Source: DATKWD01 sp035529695
GTDB lineage: Bacteria > Actinomycetota > Acidimicrobiia > Acidimicrobiales > Salinilacustritrichaceae
DNA: 64,000 nt
NCBI GenBank assembly: GCA_035529695.1
Contig: DATKWD010000019.1
Coordinates: 39,511 to 103,510 of the forward strand
Direction: 5' to 3'
In this document: in pieces, positions 17,498-26,358 of the stretch
How the letters are laid out: every line of letters starts with the position of its first letter
Numbering within the stretch: the stretch's first letter is position 1
Position numbers and translations under genes: made by a program
Notes under the pieces: generated by a model
What the model was told of the DNA's origin: nothing
The model's input: the letters and a program-made list of their open reading frames with translations, nothing else
The model's database searches: none

Positions 17498-18841
17498 ATG
17501 ACCGACATCGCTTCTCGCCCACTCACCGGACAGACCGTCGAACTCCTTCAGGCGCTGATCCGCAATCAGTGCGTCAATGACGGAACCCCGACGTCGGGCC
17601 AGGAGGTGCGTAACAGCGACACGCTCGAGACGTTCCTCGAAGGCAGGGGTGCCGACATCGAGACCTACGAGCCCACGCCCGGTCGCAAGTCGGTCGTGGC
17701 GAGAATCGAGGGCACCGACCCCGATGCGCCGTCGATGTGTTGGATGGGGCACACCGACGTCGTCCCTGTGTCGCCCGATGGCTGGAGTCGCGATCCCTTC
17801 GGGGGCGAACTCGTGGACGGCGAGGTCTGGGGACGCGGCGCAGTCGACATGCTCAACGTCACCTCGTCGATGGCCGTGGCGTTCGGGCATCTGCTGGATG
17901 CAGGGGTACGGCCCGCGGGCGACCTCATCTACCTCGGCGTCGCCGACGAAGAGGCGGGCGGCGCGCATGGCGCCGAATGGTTGTGCGACCACGAATGGGA
18001 TGCCGTGGGCTGCGATTACCTCCTCACCGAGATGGGCGGGTTCGCCATCGGCCCGGGCCCGACGTTTGCGATCAGTGCGGCCGAGAAGGGCCTCGGCTGG
18101 ACCCGGATCCGGGTCAAGGGCACTCCGGGTCATGGCTCGGCGCCGCTCGGCGCGGACAATGCGCTGGTCAAGGCGGCCGAGGTCGTGCGACGGCTCGATC
18201 AGTATCGGCCCGAGCCGCTCATCACCGACACCTGGCGGGCGATGGTGGGCGCGCTGGCGCTCCCCGACGAGCTGTCCGAACCGCTGCTCGACCCCGGGCG
18301 CGTACGCGAGATGTGCGAGCAACTCGGGCGGGGCATCGGGTCGTTCGCCCACGCCTGCACCCACACGACGTTCTCGCCGAACGTGATCGGCGGCGGTACC
18401 AAGACCAACGTGATCCCCGACTCGGTCGACCTCGAGGTCGACATACGCATCCTCCCAGGCGAGACCTTCGACGACGTCGATGATCACCTGAGAGCGGCGT
18501 TGGGCGACCTGTACGAGCACGTCGAGACCACACCCCTCCACCGACGCGAATCGACCGCATCCTCGATCGACACGCCGATGTGGGCTGCGCTCGAACGGGA
18601 GGTGAAGGCGGCATTCCCCACCGCGAAGATCGTGCCCAACCTGGTGACGGGCGGCACCGATTCACCGTTCTTCCGTGCGAAGGGCACCGTCGCGTACGGC
18701 GCTGCCCTGTTCAGCGACCAGGTCGACTTCGGCGAGTTCGCCAGTCGGTTCCACGGCCACGACGAGCGCATCGACGTCACATCGCTGGGCCTCACGACCA
18801 ACCTCTGGGTCGACCTCGCCACCAACGGCCTCCCCGAGTAG
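17498..18841 (+). CDS. M20-family metallopeptidase (ArgE/DapE/CPG2-like)
   Basis: A 447-residue zinc peptidase. The metal and catalytic residues are visible: MGHTDVVP (His, and Asp two residues on), then GRGAVDM (bridging Asp), ADEEAGG (catalytic Glu and metal Glu), and a late RFHGHDERI (metal His). A dimerisation-type domain lies in between (KGTPGHGSAPL). Such enzymes deacylate N-acyl amino acids or cleave dipeptides; the exact substrate is not evident. The start is ATG 17498 (MTDIASRPLTG), because the open frame upstream overlaps the palindrome and putative promoter. The 98 bases after its stop hold nothing recognisable. Confidence 0.87.
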   Translation: MTDIASRPLTGQTVELLQALIRNQCVNDGTPTSGQEVRNSDTLETFLEGRGADIETYEPTPGRKSVVARIEGTDPDAPSMCWMGHTDVVPVSPDGWSRDPFGGELVDGEVWGRGAVDMLNVTSSMAVAFGHLLDAGVRPAGDLIYLGVADEEAGGAHGAEWLCDHEWDAVGCDYLLTEMGGFAIGPGPTFAISAAEKGLGWTRIRVKGTPGHGSAPLGADNALVKAAEVVRRLDQYRPEPLITDTWRAMVGALALPDELSEPLLDPGRVREMCEQLGRGIGSFAHACTHTTFSPNVIGGGTKTNVIPDSVDLEVDIRILPGETFDDVDDHLRAALGDLYEHVETTPLHRRESTASSIDTPMWAALEREVKAAFPTAKIVPNLVTGGTDSPFFRAKGTVAYGAALFSDQVDFGEFASRFHGHDERIDVTSLGLTTNLWVDLATNGLPE

Positions 18842-18939
18842 ATGGCGCATCCTCGAACGTTCCGTTTCGGCGTCGATGTCCGGGCGACGAAGCGCGTGAC
18901 TTCGCCCCCGATGGTCGCCGAGCTGACCGGCAGCTGAGC

Positions 18940-19818
18940 TCAGACGCGAACCGACATGACGCGCGACGCGTTCTGGGCGATCGCATCGGCCGTCTCCCCG
19001 AGGCGAGGCGCCGGTAGGTCGTGCGCCATGTCGTTGAACATCAGCAGGCGAGAGTTGGGGACCGCCTGGGCCGTGCGCACACCGCCGCTCGGTCGCACGA
19101 GCGGATCGAGCAGACCGTGGATGACCAGCGTCGGTGTGTCGAGGCCCTGGAGCCCGGGGACCCTGTTCGGGCTGGCCATGATGGCCGCGGTCTGACGAAC
19201 CGTTCCCTGGGGACGAAAGCTGCGGGCGACGGCGTCGACGGCCCGTCCGCGGGTCACCGTTTCGTCGAAGTGAGGACCAGAGATGCGCCGGCTGGTGTCG
19301 ACGGCGAGATCGATCGCGTTGTCGAGGGTCGGCGTGGGGCGACGGGCCATCGAGAGCGCCAGTTTGGGCGAGATCAATCCACTTCCGTCACCCGGGTTCG
19401 ACATGATCGACGTGAGGCTCCGTACCCTCTCTGGATGGCCGATGGCGAGGCTCTGCGCGATCATGCCGCCCATCGAGACTCCGACCACATGGGCCGATTC
19501 GATCTCGAGGTCATCGAGGAGTGCCGCAGCGTCGTCTGCCATGTCGCCGATCAGATACGAGGCGTCGACGGGCCGACCGAGCATGCGAAGGGTGAATGCC
19601 CTTCTCTGCGACGGAGGAGTTCCGGTCATCTCGGTGCTCAGCCCGGCGTCGCGATTGTCGTGACGGATCACCTCGAACCCACGGCCGACGAGGAGCTCGA
19701 CGAACTCGGGTGACCACGCCGTCAGCTGTGCCCCGAGACCCATGATGAGCAGCATCGGCTCACCGGTGCCCTCGCGTTCGTACTCGAGCGTGATCCCGTT
19801 CACCGCTGCCTGCGCCAT
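18940..19818 (-). CDS. alpha/beta-fold hydrolase
   Basis: A 292-residue protein with the alpha/beta-hydrolase pattern: EPMLLIMGLGAQL (oxyanion strand), IRHDNRDAGLS, nucleophile elbow GVSMGGMIAQ (Ser), acid region LVIHGLLDPLV, and a late FNDMAHDLP (His). It resembles the pyrethroid-esterase or haloperoxidase-like hydrolases common in actinobacteria. The substrate is unknown. I took ATG 19818 (MAQAAVNGITL); the frame extends about 50 codons further upstream with no typical residues. Confidence 0.85.
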   Translation of the reverse strand: MAQAAVNGITLEYEREGTGEPMLLIMGLGAQLTAWSPEFVELLVGRGFEVIRHDNRDAGLSTEMTGTPPSQRRAFTLRMLGRPVDASYLIGDMADDAAALLDDLEIESAHVVGVSMGGMIAQSLAIGHPERVRSLTSIMSNPGDGSGLISPKLALSMARRPTPTLDNAIDLAVDTSRRISGPHFDETVTRGRAVDAVARSFRPQGTVRQTAAIMASPNRVPGLQGLDTPTLVIHGLLDPLVRPSGGVRTAQAVPNSRLLMFNDMAHDLPAPRLGETADAIAQNASRVMSVRV

Positions 19819-19897
19819 CCCCTCATGGTGCCACGAGTGGCGTCCTCGCAGCCTGCGCACGTCGGGCGATCCCGACGTGACGCACAGAGGTGGGTCG

Positions 19898-20701
19898 TCA
19901 GCCGCCCACTCGGGCAGTGAGGGCGCCGTCGACCGGGAGCGCGACGCCTGAGATGTAGGACGCCTCATCGCTGGCGAGGAAGACCGCTGCGTTGGCGACG
20001 TCCCAGGCCGAACCCATGCGCGACTGGAGCGGGACGGCCTTGTTGCGGTTGGCCCGCAGCTTCTCGCGCCCGATCTTGAGCGCCTTGGCGAGCCCCTCGA
20101 CCGCCATCGGCGTGTCGATCAGCCCCGGCATGATCGCGTTCGCGCGGATGCCGTACTTTCCGTTCTTCACTGCCAGCGACTGCACGATCGCATTCATGCC
20201 GGCCTTCGACGCCTTGTACGTGATGCCGCCGCCACTCGCGACCGCAGCGGCCGACGACACGCCGAGAATCACACCCGACTCCTGTTCTCGCATCACGGGG
20301 AGGACGTGCTTCGCGCACAGGAAGAAGCCGCGGAGGTTGGCGTCCATGATGGCGTCCCAGTGGGCGATGTCCTGCTCGGCGAAGTCGACATCGCCGACAC
20401 CATGTCCGACGTTGTAGTGCAGCACGTCGACCGCACCGTGTGCCTCGACGGTCGCGTCGATCAGCCGTTTGCACTCCTTCTCGCGTGTCACGTCGGTCTT
20501 GACGATCAGACCGTCGAACCCTTCGGACTCGAGCATGTCGAGCGTCTCCTGGGCCGAGTCCTCACGTCGATCAGCGAGCACCACCTTCGCTCCTTCGCGT
20601 GCGAACGCGAGCGATGCGGCGCGCCCGTTGCCGATCGTCTCGCCGGGGGTCTGTCCGGCTCCGACCACGATGATCACTCGATCCTGCAACCGCATGCGCA
20701 A
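19898..20701 (-). CDS. short-chain dehydrogenase/reductase (SDR)
   Basis: A 267-residue classical SDR. It has a glycine-rich nucleotide loop of the form GAGQTPGETIGNG, which is longer than the usual TGxxxGxG, followed by DVT and a YNVG segment in place of NNAG. The catalytic Ser lies in GVSSAAA, and the Tyr and Lys in ITYKASKAG. It probably oxidises a hydroxyl group or reduces a ketone using NAD(P). An alternative start two codons in (MRLQDR) is equally plausible. It lies 79 bases from the hydrolase start and 33 bases from the alcohol dehydrogenase stop, all on the minus strand. Confidence 0.87.
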   Translation of the reverse strand: MRMRLQDRVIIVVGAGQTPGETIGNGRAASLAFAREGAKVVLADRREDSAQETLDMLESEGFDGLIVKTDVTREKECKRLIDATVEAHGAVDVLHYNVGHGVGDVDFAEQDIAHWDAIMDANLRGFFLCAKHVLPVMREQESGVILGVSSAAAVASGGGITYKASKAGMNAIVQSLAVKNGKYGIRANAIMPGLIDTPMAVEGLAKALKIGREKLRANRNKAVPLQSRMGSAWDVANAAVFLASDEASYISGVALPVDGALTARVGG

Positions 20702-20734
20702 TGAAGGTACTGATCTCGGGGCCGCGCTCGATGG

Positions 20735-21733
20735 TCAGCCCGGAGTGATGGTGACCTTGATGGCGCCGCTCGACTTGTCGTCGGCGGTCGCAAAGGCGGT
20801 CTGGACGTCGTCGAGCGCGAACTGGTGAGTGGTCAGCGTCTCGAGTTCGCCCGTCCATCGGCCCGTCAGCGTGGCTGCGGTCGCGTATTCGGGCTCGCGG
20901 TCACCGGTGCCGTAGCAGAACGACCCCCGCAGCGTGATCTCCTTCATCTGGAGTCGCTGGAGGTCGATCGGTCGGGATCCCCCGAACGAGCCGAGGAGCA
21001 CGATGCGGGCCCCGCGTCGAGCTGCCCGGATTGCATCGGAGACGGTGTCGGCATCACCGCCGACACTCTCGATCACGAGGTCGGGCCGGTGCTCCTTGCC
21101 CCAGGCGATGCCGTCGCTCTCGTCGAGCACGGTGATGCCGATCGCCTCGGCTGCGGCGCGCTGGTGTGGGTGCCGGGCCGTGATGGCGACTTCGAGGGCT
21201 CGGTCACGTGCCACGAGTGCTGCACACAGCCCGATCGTGCCGGCGCCGAGCACCAGGACTCGACCGTCGGTCGCCGGCGCGCCGAGGCCGATGCCGCGCA
21301 GCGCGACGGCGAGAGGTTCGGTCAGTGACGCGGTCACCGGATCGACACCGTCGGGCACGCGCGCGAGGTTCGCGACTGGGGCGTCGACGGTCTCGGCCAA
21401 CCCGCCATCGCGACCGAGGCCCAGGCCGGGCCCGCCGCGAGCACAGAGGTTGGTCTGTCCCGTCGAGCAGTGGTCACAGCGACCACACGTGACGTTGGGC
21501 GACACGGCATAGAGCACGTCAGCGAGGCCGGCCGGGCCGTCGACGAGGGTGCCGACGAGCTCGTGGCCGGGTGCGGTGCCGATCGGGCGGGGGTACCGCC
21601 CGTGCAGGAAGTGCAGGTCGGACCCACAGATGCCACAGGCCGCAACCTGGAGTCGCGCCCATCCCTCGGCCAGTGGGCCGGGCTCGTGCTCGTCGAGTCC
21701 GATTCCATCGTCGGTCCACACAGCGCTGCGCAT
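20735..21733 (-). CDS. zinc-dependent alcohol dehydrogenase family protein
   Basis: A 332-residue medium-chain dehydrogenase. Catalytic zinc residues are CGICGSD and GHELVG. The structural zinc motif is complete (CGRCDHCSTGQTNLC). The Rossmann motif is VLVLGAGTIGLCAA. It resembles threonine/sorbitol dehydrogenase-like enzymes that act on secondary alcohols with NAD(P). The open frame runs about 800 bases further upstream, but that part is antisense to the divergent gene, so I placed the start at ATG 21733 (MRSAVWTDDGIG). A long palindrome covers this start codon, implying tight local regulation. Confidence 0.88.
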   Translation of the reverse strand: MRSAVWTDDGIGLDEHEPGPLAEGWARLQVAACGICGSDLHFLHGRYPRPIGTAPGHELVGTLVDGPAGLADVLYAVSPNVTCGRCDHCSTGQTNLCARGGPGLGLGRDGGLAETVDAPVANLARVPDGVDPVTASLTEPLAVALRGIGLGAPATDGRVLVLGAGTIGLCAALVARDRALEVAITARHPHQRAAAEAIGITVLDESDGIAWGKEHRPDLVIESVGGDADTVSDAIRAARRGARIVLLGSFGGSRPIDLQRLQMKEITLRGSFCYGTGDREPEYATAATLTGRWTGELETLTTHQFALDDVQTAFATADDKSSGAIKVTITPG

Positions 21734-21765
21734 TGCACCGACCGTACCGGCACCGGTCGGTGCAA
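21733..21765. promoter_or_regulatory. 12-bp perfect inverted repeat between divergent genes (operator candidate)
   Basis: TTGCACCGACCG (21733-21744) is the exact reverse complement of CGGTCGGTGCAA (21754-21765), with a 9-base spacer. It fills most of the 54 bases between the ADH start (21733) and the divergent ATG at 21788. Its left edge touches the ADH start codon. A dimeric regulator bound here would block both genes. Confidence 0.6.
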
Positions 21766-21787
21766 GCCGTTCTGCCAGACTGGCCCC

Positions 21788-22324
21788 ATGCTGTGGAGCC
21801 TTGCGTTCGAACGTCTCGGTGTGGTCGTCGGCGACCTCTACTTCCTCGATCCTGGTGCGGCCGCGGGCAGCGAGGGTGCCGAGCGCGGCGTGCGGCTCGA
21901 ACTGCGGATGTTCGAGCGCGACGAGGCGCCGGGATCGGTCTACTCGGCCACCCCGATCCGGGTCGGCCGCCCGATCTGGAGGGTCGACCTGCTCGAGACG
22001 GTCAGCAGCGAGCCTGGCAGCCTCGACCGTGCCCATCACCATCCGACGTTCCGGGACTGGGAGCCGGGACGCAGGGTGTTCGTCGAGGAGCTCAGCGCCG
22101 ACCCGGTCGGTTGGCTTGCGGGTCGGCTCGCGGCGATCGAATCGGTGCTCTCCGATGCTGAGGTCGATCCCGACGATCTCGGCCCCGGCGACCTCGAGGC
22201 GATGCGCGCCGCCGGACCGATGATCGTGTCCGAGGTCGAGCGTGCGCTGAAGTCCGTCGCCGACGGTGCAGCCGGTCTTGCGCCGGCGAGCGACGAGGAC
22301 TTCGTGCGCAGCGGGTGGTTGTAG
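21788..22324 (+). CDS. hypothetical protein, 178 residues
   Basis: An unrecognised soluble protein beginning MLWSLAFERLG. It contains an HHHPTFRDW segment and an acidic C-terminal half ending in FVRSGWL. The frame runs upstream opposite the ADH gene, but the first plausible start outside it is ATG 21788. It shares a 12-bp palindrome with the divergent alcohol dehydrogenase, so the two may be co-regulated. It has no membrane segment or known catalytic motif. It converges on the ECF sigma gene with 16 bases between stops. Confidence 0.65.
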   Translation: MLWSLAFERLGVVVGDLYFLDPGAAAGSEGAERGVRLELRMFERDEAPGSVYSATPIRVGRPIWRVDLLETVSSEPGSLDRAHHHPTFRDWEPGRRVFVEELSADPVGWLAGRLAAIESVLSDAEVDPDDLGPGDLEAMRAAGPMIVSEVERALKSVADGAAGLAPASDEDFVRSGWL

Positions 22325-22340
22325 CGACGGCTGAGGCTCT

Positions 22341-23291
22341 TCAGCCGAGGCCGACACGGAGTGCGATGAAGAGCAGAGCCAGGAGCAGCGAGGCCAGTCC
22401 AACCGCCAGGACGGTCTGCTGAGTTCGCCGCCCACTGCTCCGATCGGCGACCACCGGCAGCTCCGGCTCGGGAGTCGACGCTCCCGGAGGTGACGATCCG
22501 GCGATCGGCGCCTCGTCGGCGAGTGCACCCGCTGCAGGGATCAGGATGCCGCTGCGTTCGAGCGCGATGGTGACGTCGTGACGGAGTGTTTCCGGAGCGA
22601 TCAGGACCGGGACACCGGCGTAGACCTCCTCGGGAGGTGCCCCGCGCCGATGCTGGGCAGTGCACGCATCGCACCAGTGGACGTGGGTGATCACGGCCTT
22701 GGCGGTTGCCCGGTCGAAGTCAGACATGCGGCCGCGTTCGACCAGGTTCCGCAGCTCGGGACACACAGGTGCCCCGTCGTTCCAGCAGGTCCACGCGGCG
22801 ATTGCGTCGTTCAAGCCGGTACGCAGACGGGCGAGCACCGGGGGAGCATCGTCGCAAGACACTCCGAGCTCGTCAGCCAGTTCGGTCGCGTCGAGCCCGT
22901 CACGCAGATGCAGACTGAGGATGCTCGCATCGCGGTTGCCAAGTGTCGAGGACACGGCCAGCAGGACCCGGTGTCGACGGTCGAGGTCGATGCGGACGTT
23001 GCTTGCGTCGATGCCGGGCGTGCGGCGATCGAAGGCGGCGTCGGGATGGTTCGTTCGGTCTCGGCGGTCGTAGGTGAGGCGATTCAGCGCGCGGGTGCGA
23101 GCATTGCGAAGGAGCCGACCGCCCGTCATCTCGTCTGCACCGCGGTCGAGGTCGTGCCAGGCGTCGATGAACACGTCTCGGGTGACCTCGGCCGAGATGG
23201 AGGGGTCGCGCACGATGTGGAAGGCCACGTCGTGGACGCGATCGAACCAGTTTCGGTACCAGCGCCAGAACTGGTTCTTGCCGCCCTCCAT
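22341..23291 (-). CDS. ECF-type sigma factor with C-terminal zinc motif and membrane helix
   Basis: A 316-residue protein. Residues 1 to about 75 look like sigma region 2 (WFDRVHDVAFHIVRD, then FIDAWHDLDRG). Residues 105-165 look like region 4 (NRDASILSLHLRDGLDATELADELGVS). Unusually, it continues with an HxxxCxxC zinc anti-sigma-like motif (HVHWCDACTAQH), a Pro/Ser-rich linker and one hydrophobic helix near the C-terminus (VLAVGLASLLLALLFIAL). Sigma and membrane-anchored control elements therefore appear to be fused in one chain, and no separate anti-sigma gene adjoins it. Release from the membrane by proteolysis or a conformational switch is a guess. Weak region 2 and 4 similarity leaves some doubt that it is a functional sigma factor. 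Confidence 0.68.
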   Translation of the reverse strand: MEGGKNQFWRWYRNWFDRVHDVAFHIVRDPSISAEVTRDVFIDAWHDLDRGADEMTGGRLLRNARTRALNRLTYDRRDRTNHPDAAFDRRTPGIDASNVRIDLDRRHRVLLAVSSTLGNRDASILSLHLRDGLDATELADELGVSCDDAPPVLARLRTGLNDAIAAWTCWNDGAPVCPELRNLVERGRMSDFDRATAKAVITHVHWCDACTAQHRRGAPPEEVYAGVPVLIAPETLRHDVTIALERSGILIPAAGALADEAPIAGSSPPGASTPEPELPVVADRSSGRRTQQTVLAVGLASLLLALLFIALRVGLG

Positions 23292-23354
23292 CGGGACATT
23301 CTCGCGGCTCGGCGCCTAGGTTTCGGATTGCACGCCGAATCACGGAGGAACGAG

Positions 23355-24212
23355 ATGGGACCTGATCCCGCTGGATGCGATCACTACCGGGACATCACCT
23401 ACGTCGTCGACGATCCGGTGGCCCTCATCACGCTGAACCGGCCGGCATCACTCAACGGCTGGACAAATCGCATGGGGATCGAGGTCCGCCACGCGGTCGC
23501 CTGTGCCGACGCTGACGCTGCGGTGGTTGGCACGGTGATCACGGGCGCCGGTCGAGCGTTCTGCGCCGGCGCGGACATGAACATGTTGTCGGACATCTCG
23601 GCGGGATCGACGAAGAGCGATCCGATCGACGATTCGCTGCGGTTCGAGTGGGACCCACCCCTACCTGCCGACTTCGACGGTGGCTACACGTGGCTGTTGG
23701 GGACCCAGAAGCCCGTGGTCGCTGCGATCAACGGAGCGGTCGCCGGCATGGCCGTCCCGATCGCGATGTGCTGTGACGTGCGCTTCATGGCCGAGGACGC
23801 ACCGCTTCTGGTGGCATTCCCTCAACGAGGGCTGATCGCCGAGTGGGGGGTGGGCTGGCTGATGTCGAAGGTCGCCGGCTCGGGGGCGGCCCTCGACGTC
23901 ATCATGTCGTCGCGCAAGGTTCGGGGTGCCGAAGCCGAGCGCATGGGCATCGTGCACGAGGCCATGCCGGCCGACGAGGTGCTCGAGCACAGCCTCGCCT
24001 ACGTCCGCGATCTGGCCGAACGCTGCTCGCCGGCCTCGATGGCGGTGATCAAGCGTCAGGTGAACGAGCACACCCACCGCGGGTTGGCAGAAGCGGAGGC
24101 CGAGGCGCAACGGCTCATGGTCGAGAGCTTCGAACGCCCCGACTTCAAAGAAGGCGTGCAGAGCTTCCTCCAGAAGCGACCGCCGGCCTTCCCTCGTATC
24201 GGCACCCGCTGA
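23355..24212 (+). CDS. enoyl-CoA hydratase/isomerase family protein
   Basis: A 285-residue full-length crotonase. It has LNRPASLNGW, the oxyanion segments FCAGADMNM and INGAVAGMAVP, and the FPQRGLIAEWG segment that carries the acidic residue. The C-terminus has the SFLQKRPPAFP motif. It is a paralogue of the protein at 569-1462. A strong GGAGGA ribosome-binding site precedes ATG 23355 by about 6 bases. The frame is open for about 780 bases upstream, but that part is antisense to the ECF gene. A hairpin begins at its stop codon. Confidence 0.88.
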   Translation: MGPDPAGCDHYRDITYVVDDPVALITLNRPASLNGWTNRMGIEVRHAVACADADAAVVGTVITGAGRAFCAGADMNMLSDISAGSTKSDPIDDSLRFEWDPPLPADFDGGYTWLLGTQKPVVAAINGAVAGMAVPIAMCCDVRFMAEDAPLLVAFPQRGLIAEWGVGWLMSKVAGSGAALDVIMSSRKVRGAEAERMGIVHEAMPADEVLEHSLAYVRDLAERCSPASMAVIKRQVNEHTHRGLAEAEAEAQRLMVESFERPDFKEGVQSFLQKRPPAFPRIGTR

Positions 24213-24229
24213 GGCCACTCACGTGGCCT
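24212..24229 (+). terminator. 7-bp stem hairpin at the end of the crotonase gene
   Basis: AGGCCAC, a 4-base loop TCAC and GTGGCCT form a perfect stem starting at the last base of the stop codon. There is no T-run after it, as is common for actinobacterial hairpin terminators. It probably separates this gene from the SDR fusion gene 76 bases further on. Confidence 0.5.
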
Positions 24230-24304
24230 GGTCAGCGTCGACGATCAGCGGGCGGGCTGACCGAGGAGTTGACCGGCAGGGCCCGATGCCTCTCTGATGG
24301 CGCC

Positions 24305-25846
24305 GTGACCGACGACGCTGCAGATCTTCGCCGTCGCCTGCTCGAGACGACGGCGTTTCTCAAGGAGATCGCCGAGACCACCGGACTGCTGTCGGATCTC
24401 TCGACCGAGGAGCGAGTCGAACTGCTCAACGCCGCGGGCGACGTGTTCTGCGCCGACCCCGAACAGCGCCGGCTGCGGGTGAAGTCCCGTCGCAACAAGA
24501 GGCGGGCACAGAAGATCGAGCGGGACGAGGAGGTCTTGGCGGCAACGGGCATCCGCAAGCTGCGCGAGCGGCCGGTCTTCACCACCCCCAACGCCTTCCC
24601 GCCCGAGCACTTCGATCCGGCCGATGGCGAGGCCGCCGACCTCAACGAGACGGTCGACGAGCAGCACTGCTACGTCTGCAAGGCGAAGTTCACCCAGGTC
24701 GATCAGTTCTACGACCAGCTGTGCCCGTCGTGTGCCGAGTTCAACCACGGGAAGCGGGGCGAGACGGCAGATCTGAGCGGACGGGTGGCCCTGCTCACCG
24801 GCGGCCGGGTGAAGATCGGCTATCAGGCCGGCATCAAGCTGCTCCGGTGCGGCGCATCACTGATCGTCGCCACCCGCTTCCCGCGTGACGCCGCGGCTCG
24901 CTACGCCGCCGAGCCCGACTTCGCCGAGTGGAGTGATCGCCTCGAGGTGTTCGGTCTCGATCTCCGCCACACGCCGAGCGTCGAGGCGTTCTGTGCGCAT
25001 CTGCTGTCGACGCGTGATCGCCTCGACTTCATCGTCAACAACGCGTGCCAGACCGTCCGTCGCCCACCCGACTTCTATCGACACATGATGGATCTCGAGC
25101 GGGCTTCCGCAGCTGATCTCGCCGACGAGGTGCTCGGCCTCATCGGCGAGTACGAGGGACTCCGGGGATATCACCTGCTGCCGTCGGGCCCCTCCGATGC
25201 CGTCGAGGCCGTTGCCGCCATCGGAGGCGACGCCGTCGGTCTCACTCGCTCGGCCGAGTTGTCCCAGACCCACCTCCTGCCCGAGGAAGTCGAGGCCCAG
25301 GCAGGGTTGTTCCCCGAGGGCCGGCTCGACCAGGACCTCCAGCAAGTCGATCTACGTGATCGCAACTCGTGGCGGTTGTTGCTGCACGAGGTGTCGTCGG
25401 TCGAGTTGCTCGAGACCCAACTCGTGAACGCCGTGGCTCCTTTCGTCCTGAACGCACGGCTGAAGCCGTTGATGCTGCGGTCACCCGATCGCGACAAGCA
25501 CATCGTCAACGTGTCGGCCGTCGAGGGTCAGTTCTACCGGCGTTTCAAGACCACTCGTCATCCCCACACCAACATGGCCAAGGCGGCGCTCAACATGATG
25601 ACGCGCACCTCCGCGACGGACTTTCACGCCGACGGCATCCACATGAACAGCGTCGACACCGGCTGGGTGAGCGATGAGGATCCGGTCGCGATCGCGCAGC
25701 AGAAGACCGCGGAGCACCGCTTCCACCCGCCCCTCGACATCGTCGACGGCGCCGCGCGCATCGTCGACCCGATCATCCACGGGTTCAACACCGGCGAGCA
25801 CGTGTGGGGCCAGTTTCTCAAGGACTACGTCCCGACCGACTGGTGA
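24305..25846 (+). CDS. large SDR-family oxidoreductase with N-terminal helical region and zinc finger
   Basis: A 513-residue protein. The first 120 residues are helical and charged. Next comes a CYVCKAKF...CPSC four-cysteine zinc finger at about residues 123-145. From about 160 onward there is a Rossmann/SDR domain (LTGGRVKIGYQAG, VATRFPRD, VNNACQT). The usual catalytic Tyr is not in a YxxxK motif; the equivalent segment reads HTNMAKAALN, keeping only the Lys. A 130-residue insertion interrupts the SDR core. I recognise this layout from other bacteria without a known reaction. The start is GTG 24305. It converges on the DsrE-type gene. Confidence 0.75.
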   Translation: MTDDAADLRRRLLETTAFLKEIAETTGLLSDLSTEERVELLNAAGDVFCADPEQRRLRVKSRRNKRRAQKIERDEEVLAATGIRKLRERPVFTTPNAFPPEHFDPADGEAADLNETVDEQHCYVCKAKFTQVDQFYDQLCPSCAEFNHGKRGETADLSGRVALLTGGRVKIGYQAGIKLLRCGASLIVATRFPRDAAARYAAEPDFAEWSDRLEVFGLDLRHTPSVEAFCAHLLSTRDRLDFIVNNACQTVRRPPDFYRHMMDLERASAADLADEVLGLIGEYEGLRGYHLLPSGPSDAVEAVAAIGGDAVGLTRSAELSQTHLLPEEVEAQAGLFPEGRLDQDLQQVDLRDRNSWRLLLHEVSSVELLETQLVNAVAPFVLNARLKPLMLRSPDRDKHIVNVSAVEGQFYRRFKTTRHPHTNMAKAALNMMTRTSATDFHADGIHMNSVDTGWVSDEDPVAIAQQKTAEHRFHPPLDIVDGAARIVDPIIHGFNTGEHVWGQFLKDYVPTDW

Positions 25847-25858
25847 GCGCTCAGGTCC

Positions 25859-26326
25859 TCAGGTGAAGATGATGTGGCCCCCGGCAGCCATCTCGTAGAA
25901 CTCGCCGACGGTGATGATGCTGTCGACCTGCTCGATGAAGTCGTCCTTCTCGAGCCCGAAGAGGTCGACCGATGCCTGGCATGCGTACAGACCGGCACCC
26001 GTGTCGGCGATGAGCTCGACGAACTCGGGGATCGACGGGATGTCGAACTTGTCCATCTTCTTCTCCATCATGTGGGTCATCACCGACGACATGCCGGGGA
26101 TCCCGCCGGCCCACGTGGCGAAGTGGAGACCCGGGTTCCCGACCGCGGCGACCTTGATGTGCTCATAGCGCTTGCCGTGGATGGCGTCGAGGCCGAAGAA
26201 CGTGAAGAACAGGTTGGCCTCCATCCCCTCGGCCCGGGCGCCATTGGCCATGATCAGACCGGGGTAGATGCCCTCCAGCGAGCCTTGCGAGATGACGATC
26301 GAAACCTTCTCTTTGGTGAGGTCCAT
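25859..26326 (-). CDS. DsrE/DsrE2-type sulfur-carrier family protein
   Basis: A 155-residue protein of the DsrE/DsrF/peroxiredoxin-like fold. The conserved cysteine is Cys116 in GLYACQASVDLFGL, matching the CQxSxxxxG pattern of DsrE2-like proteins that bind persulfide sulfur. It has an NLFFTFFGLDAI segment, as in this family. It is the third gene of the SQR-DsrC-DsrE run and lies 32 bases after the DsrC-like gene. It probably accepts sulfane sulfur made by SQR and passes it on in the cytoplasm. The recipient is not identified in this window. Confidence 0.82.
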   Translation of the reverse strand: MDLTKEKVSIVISQGSLEGIYPGLIMANGARAEGMEANLFFTFFGLDAIHGKRYEHIKVAAVGNPGLHFATWAGGIPGMSSVMTHMMEKKMDKFDIPSIPEFVELIADTGAGLYACQASVDLFGLEKDDFIEQVDSIITVGEFYEMAAGGHIIFT

Positions 26327-26358
26327 GGGTGTCCGTTTCTGTGTGCGGGGTCGGGGGA

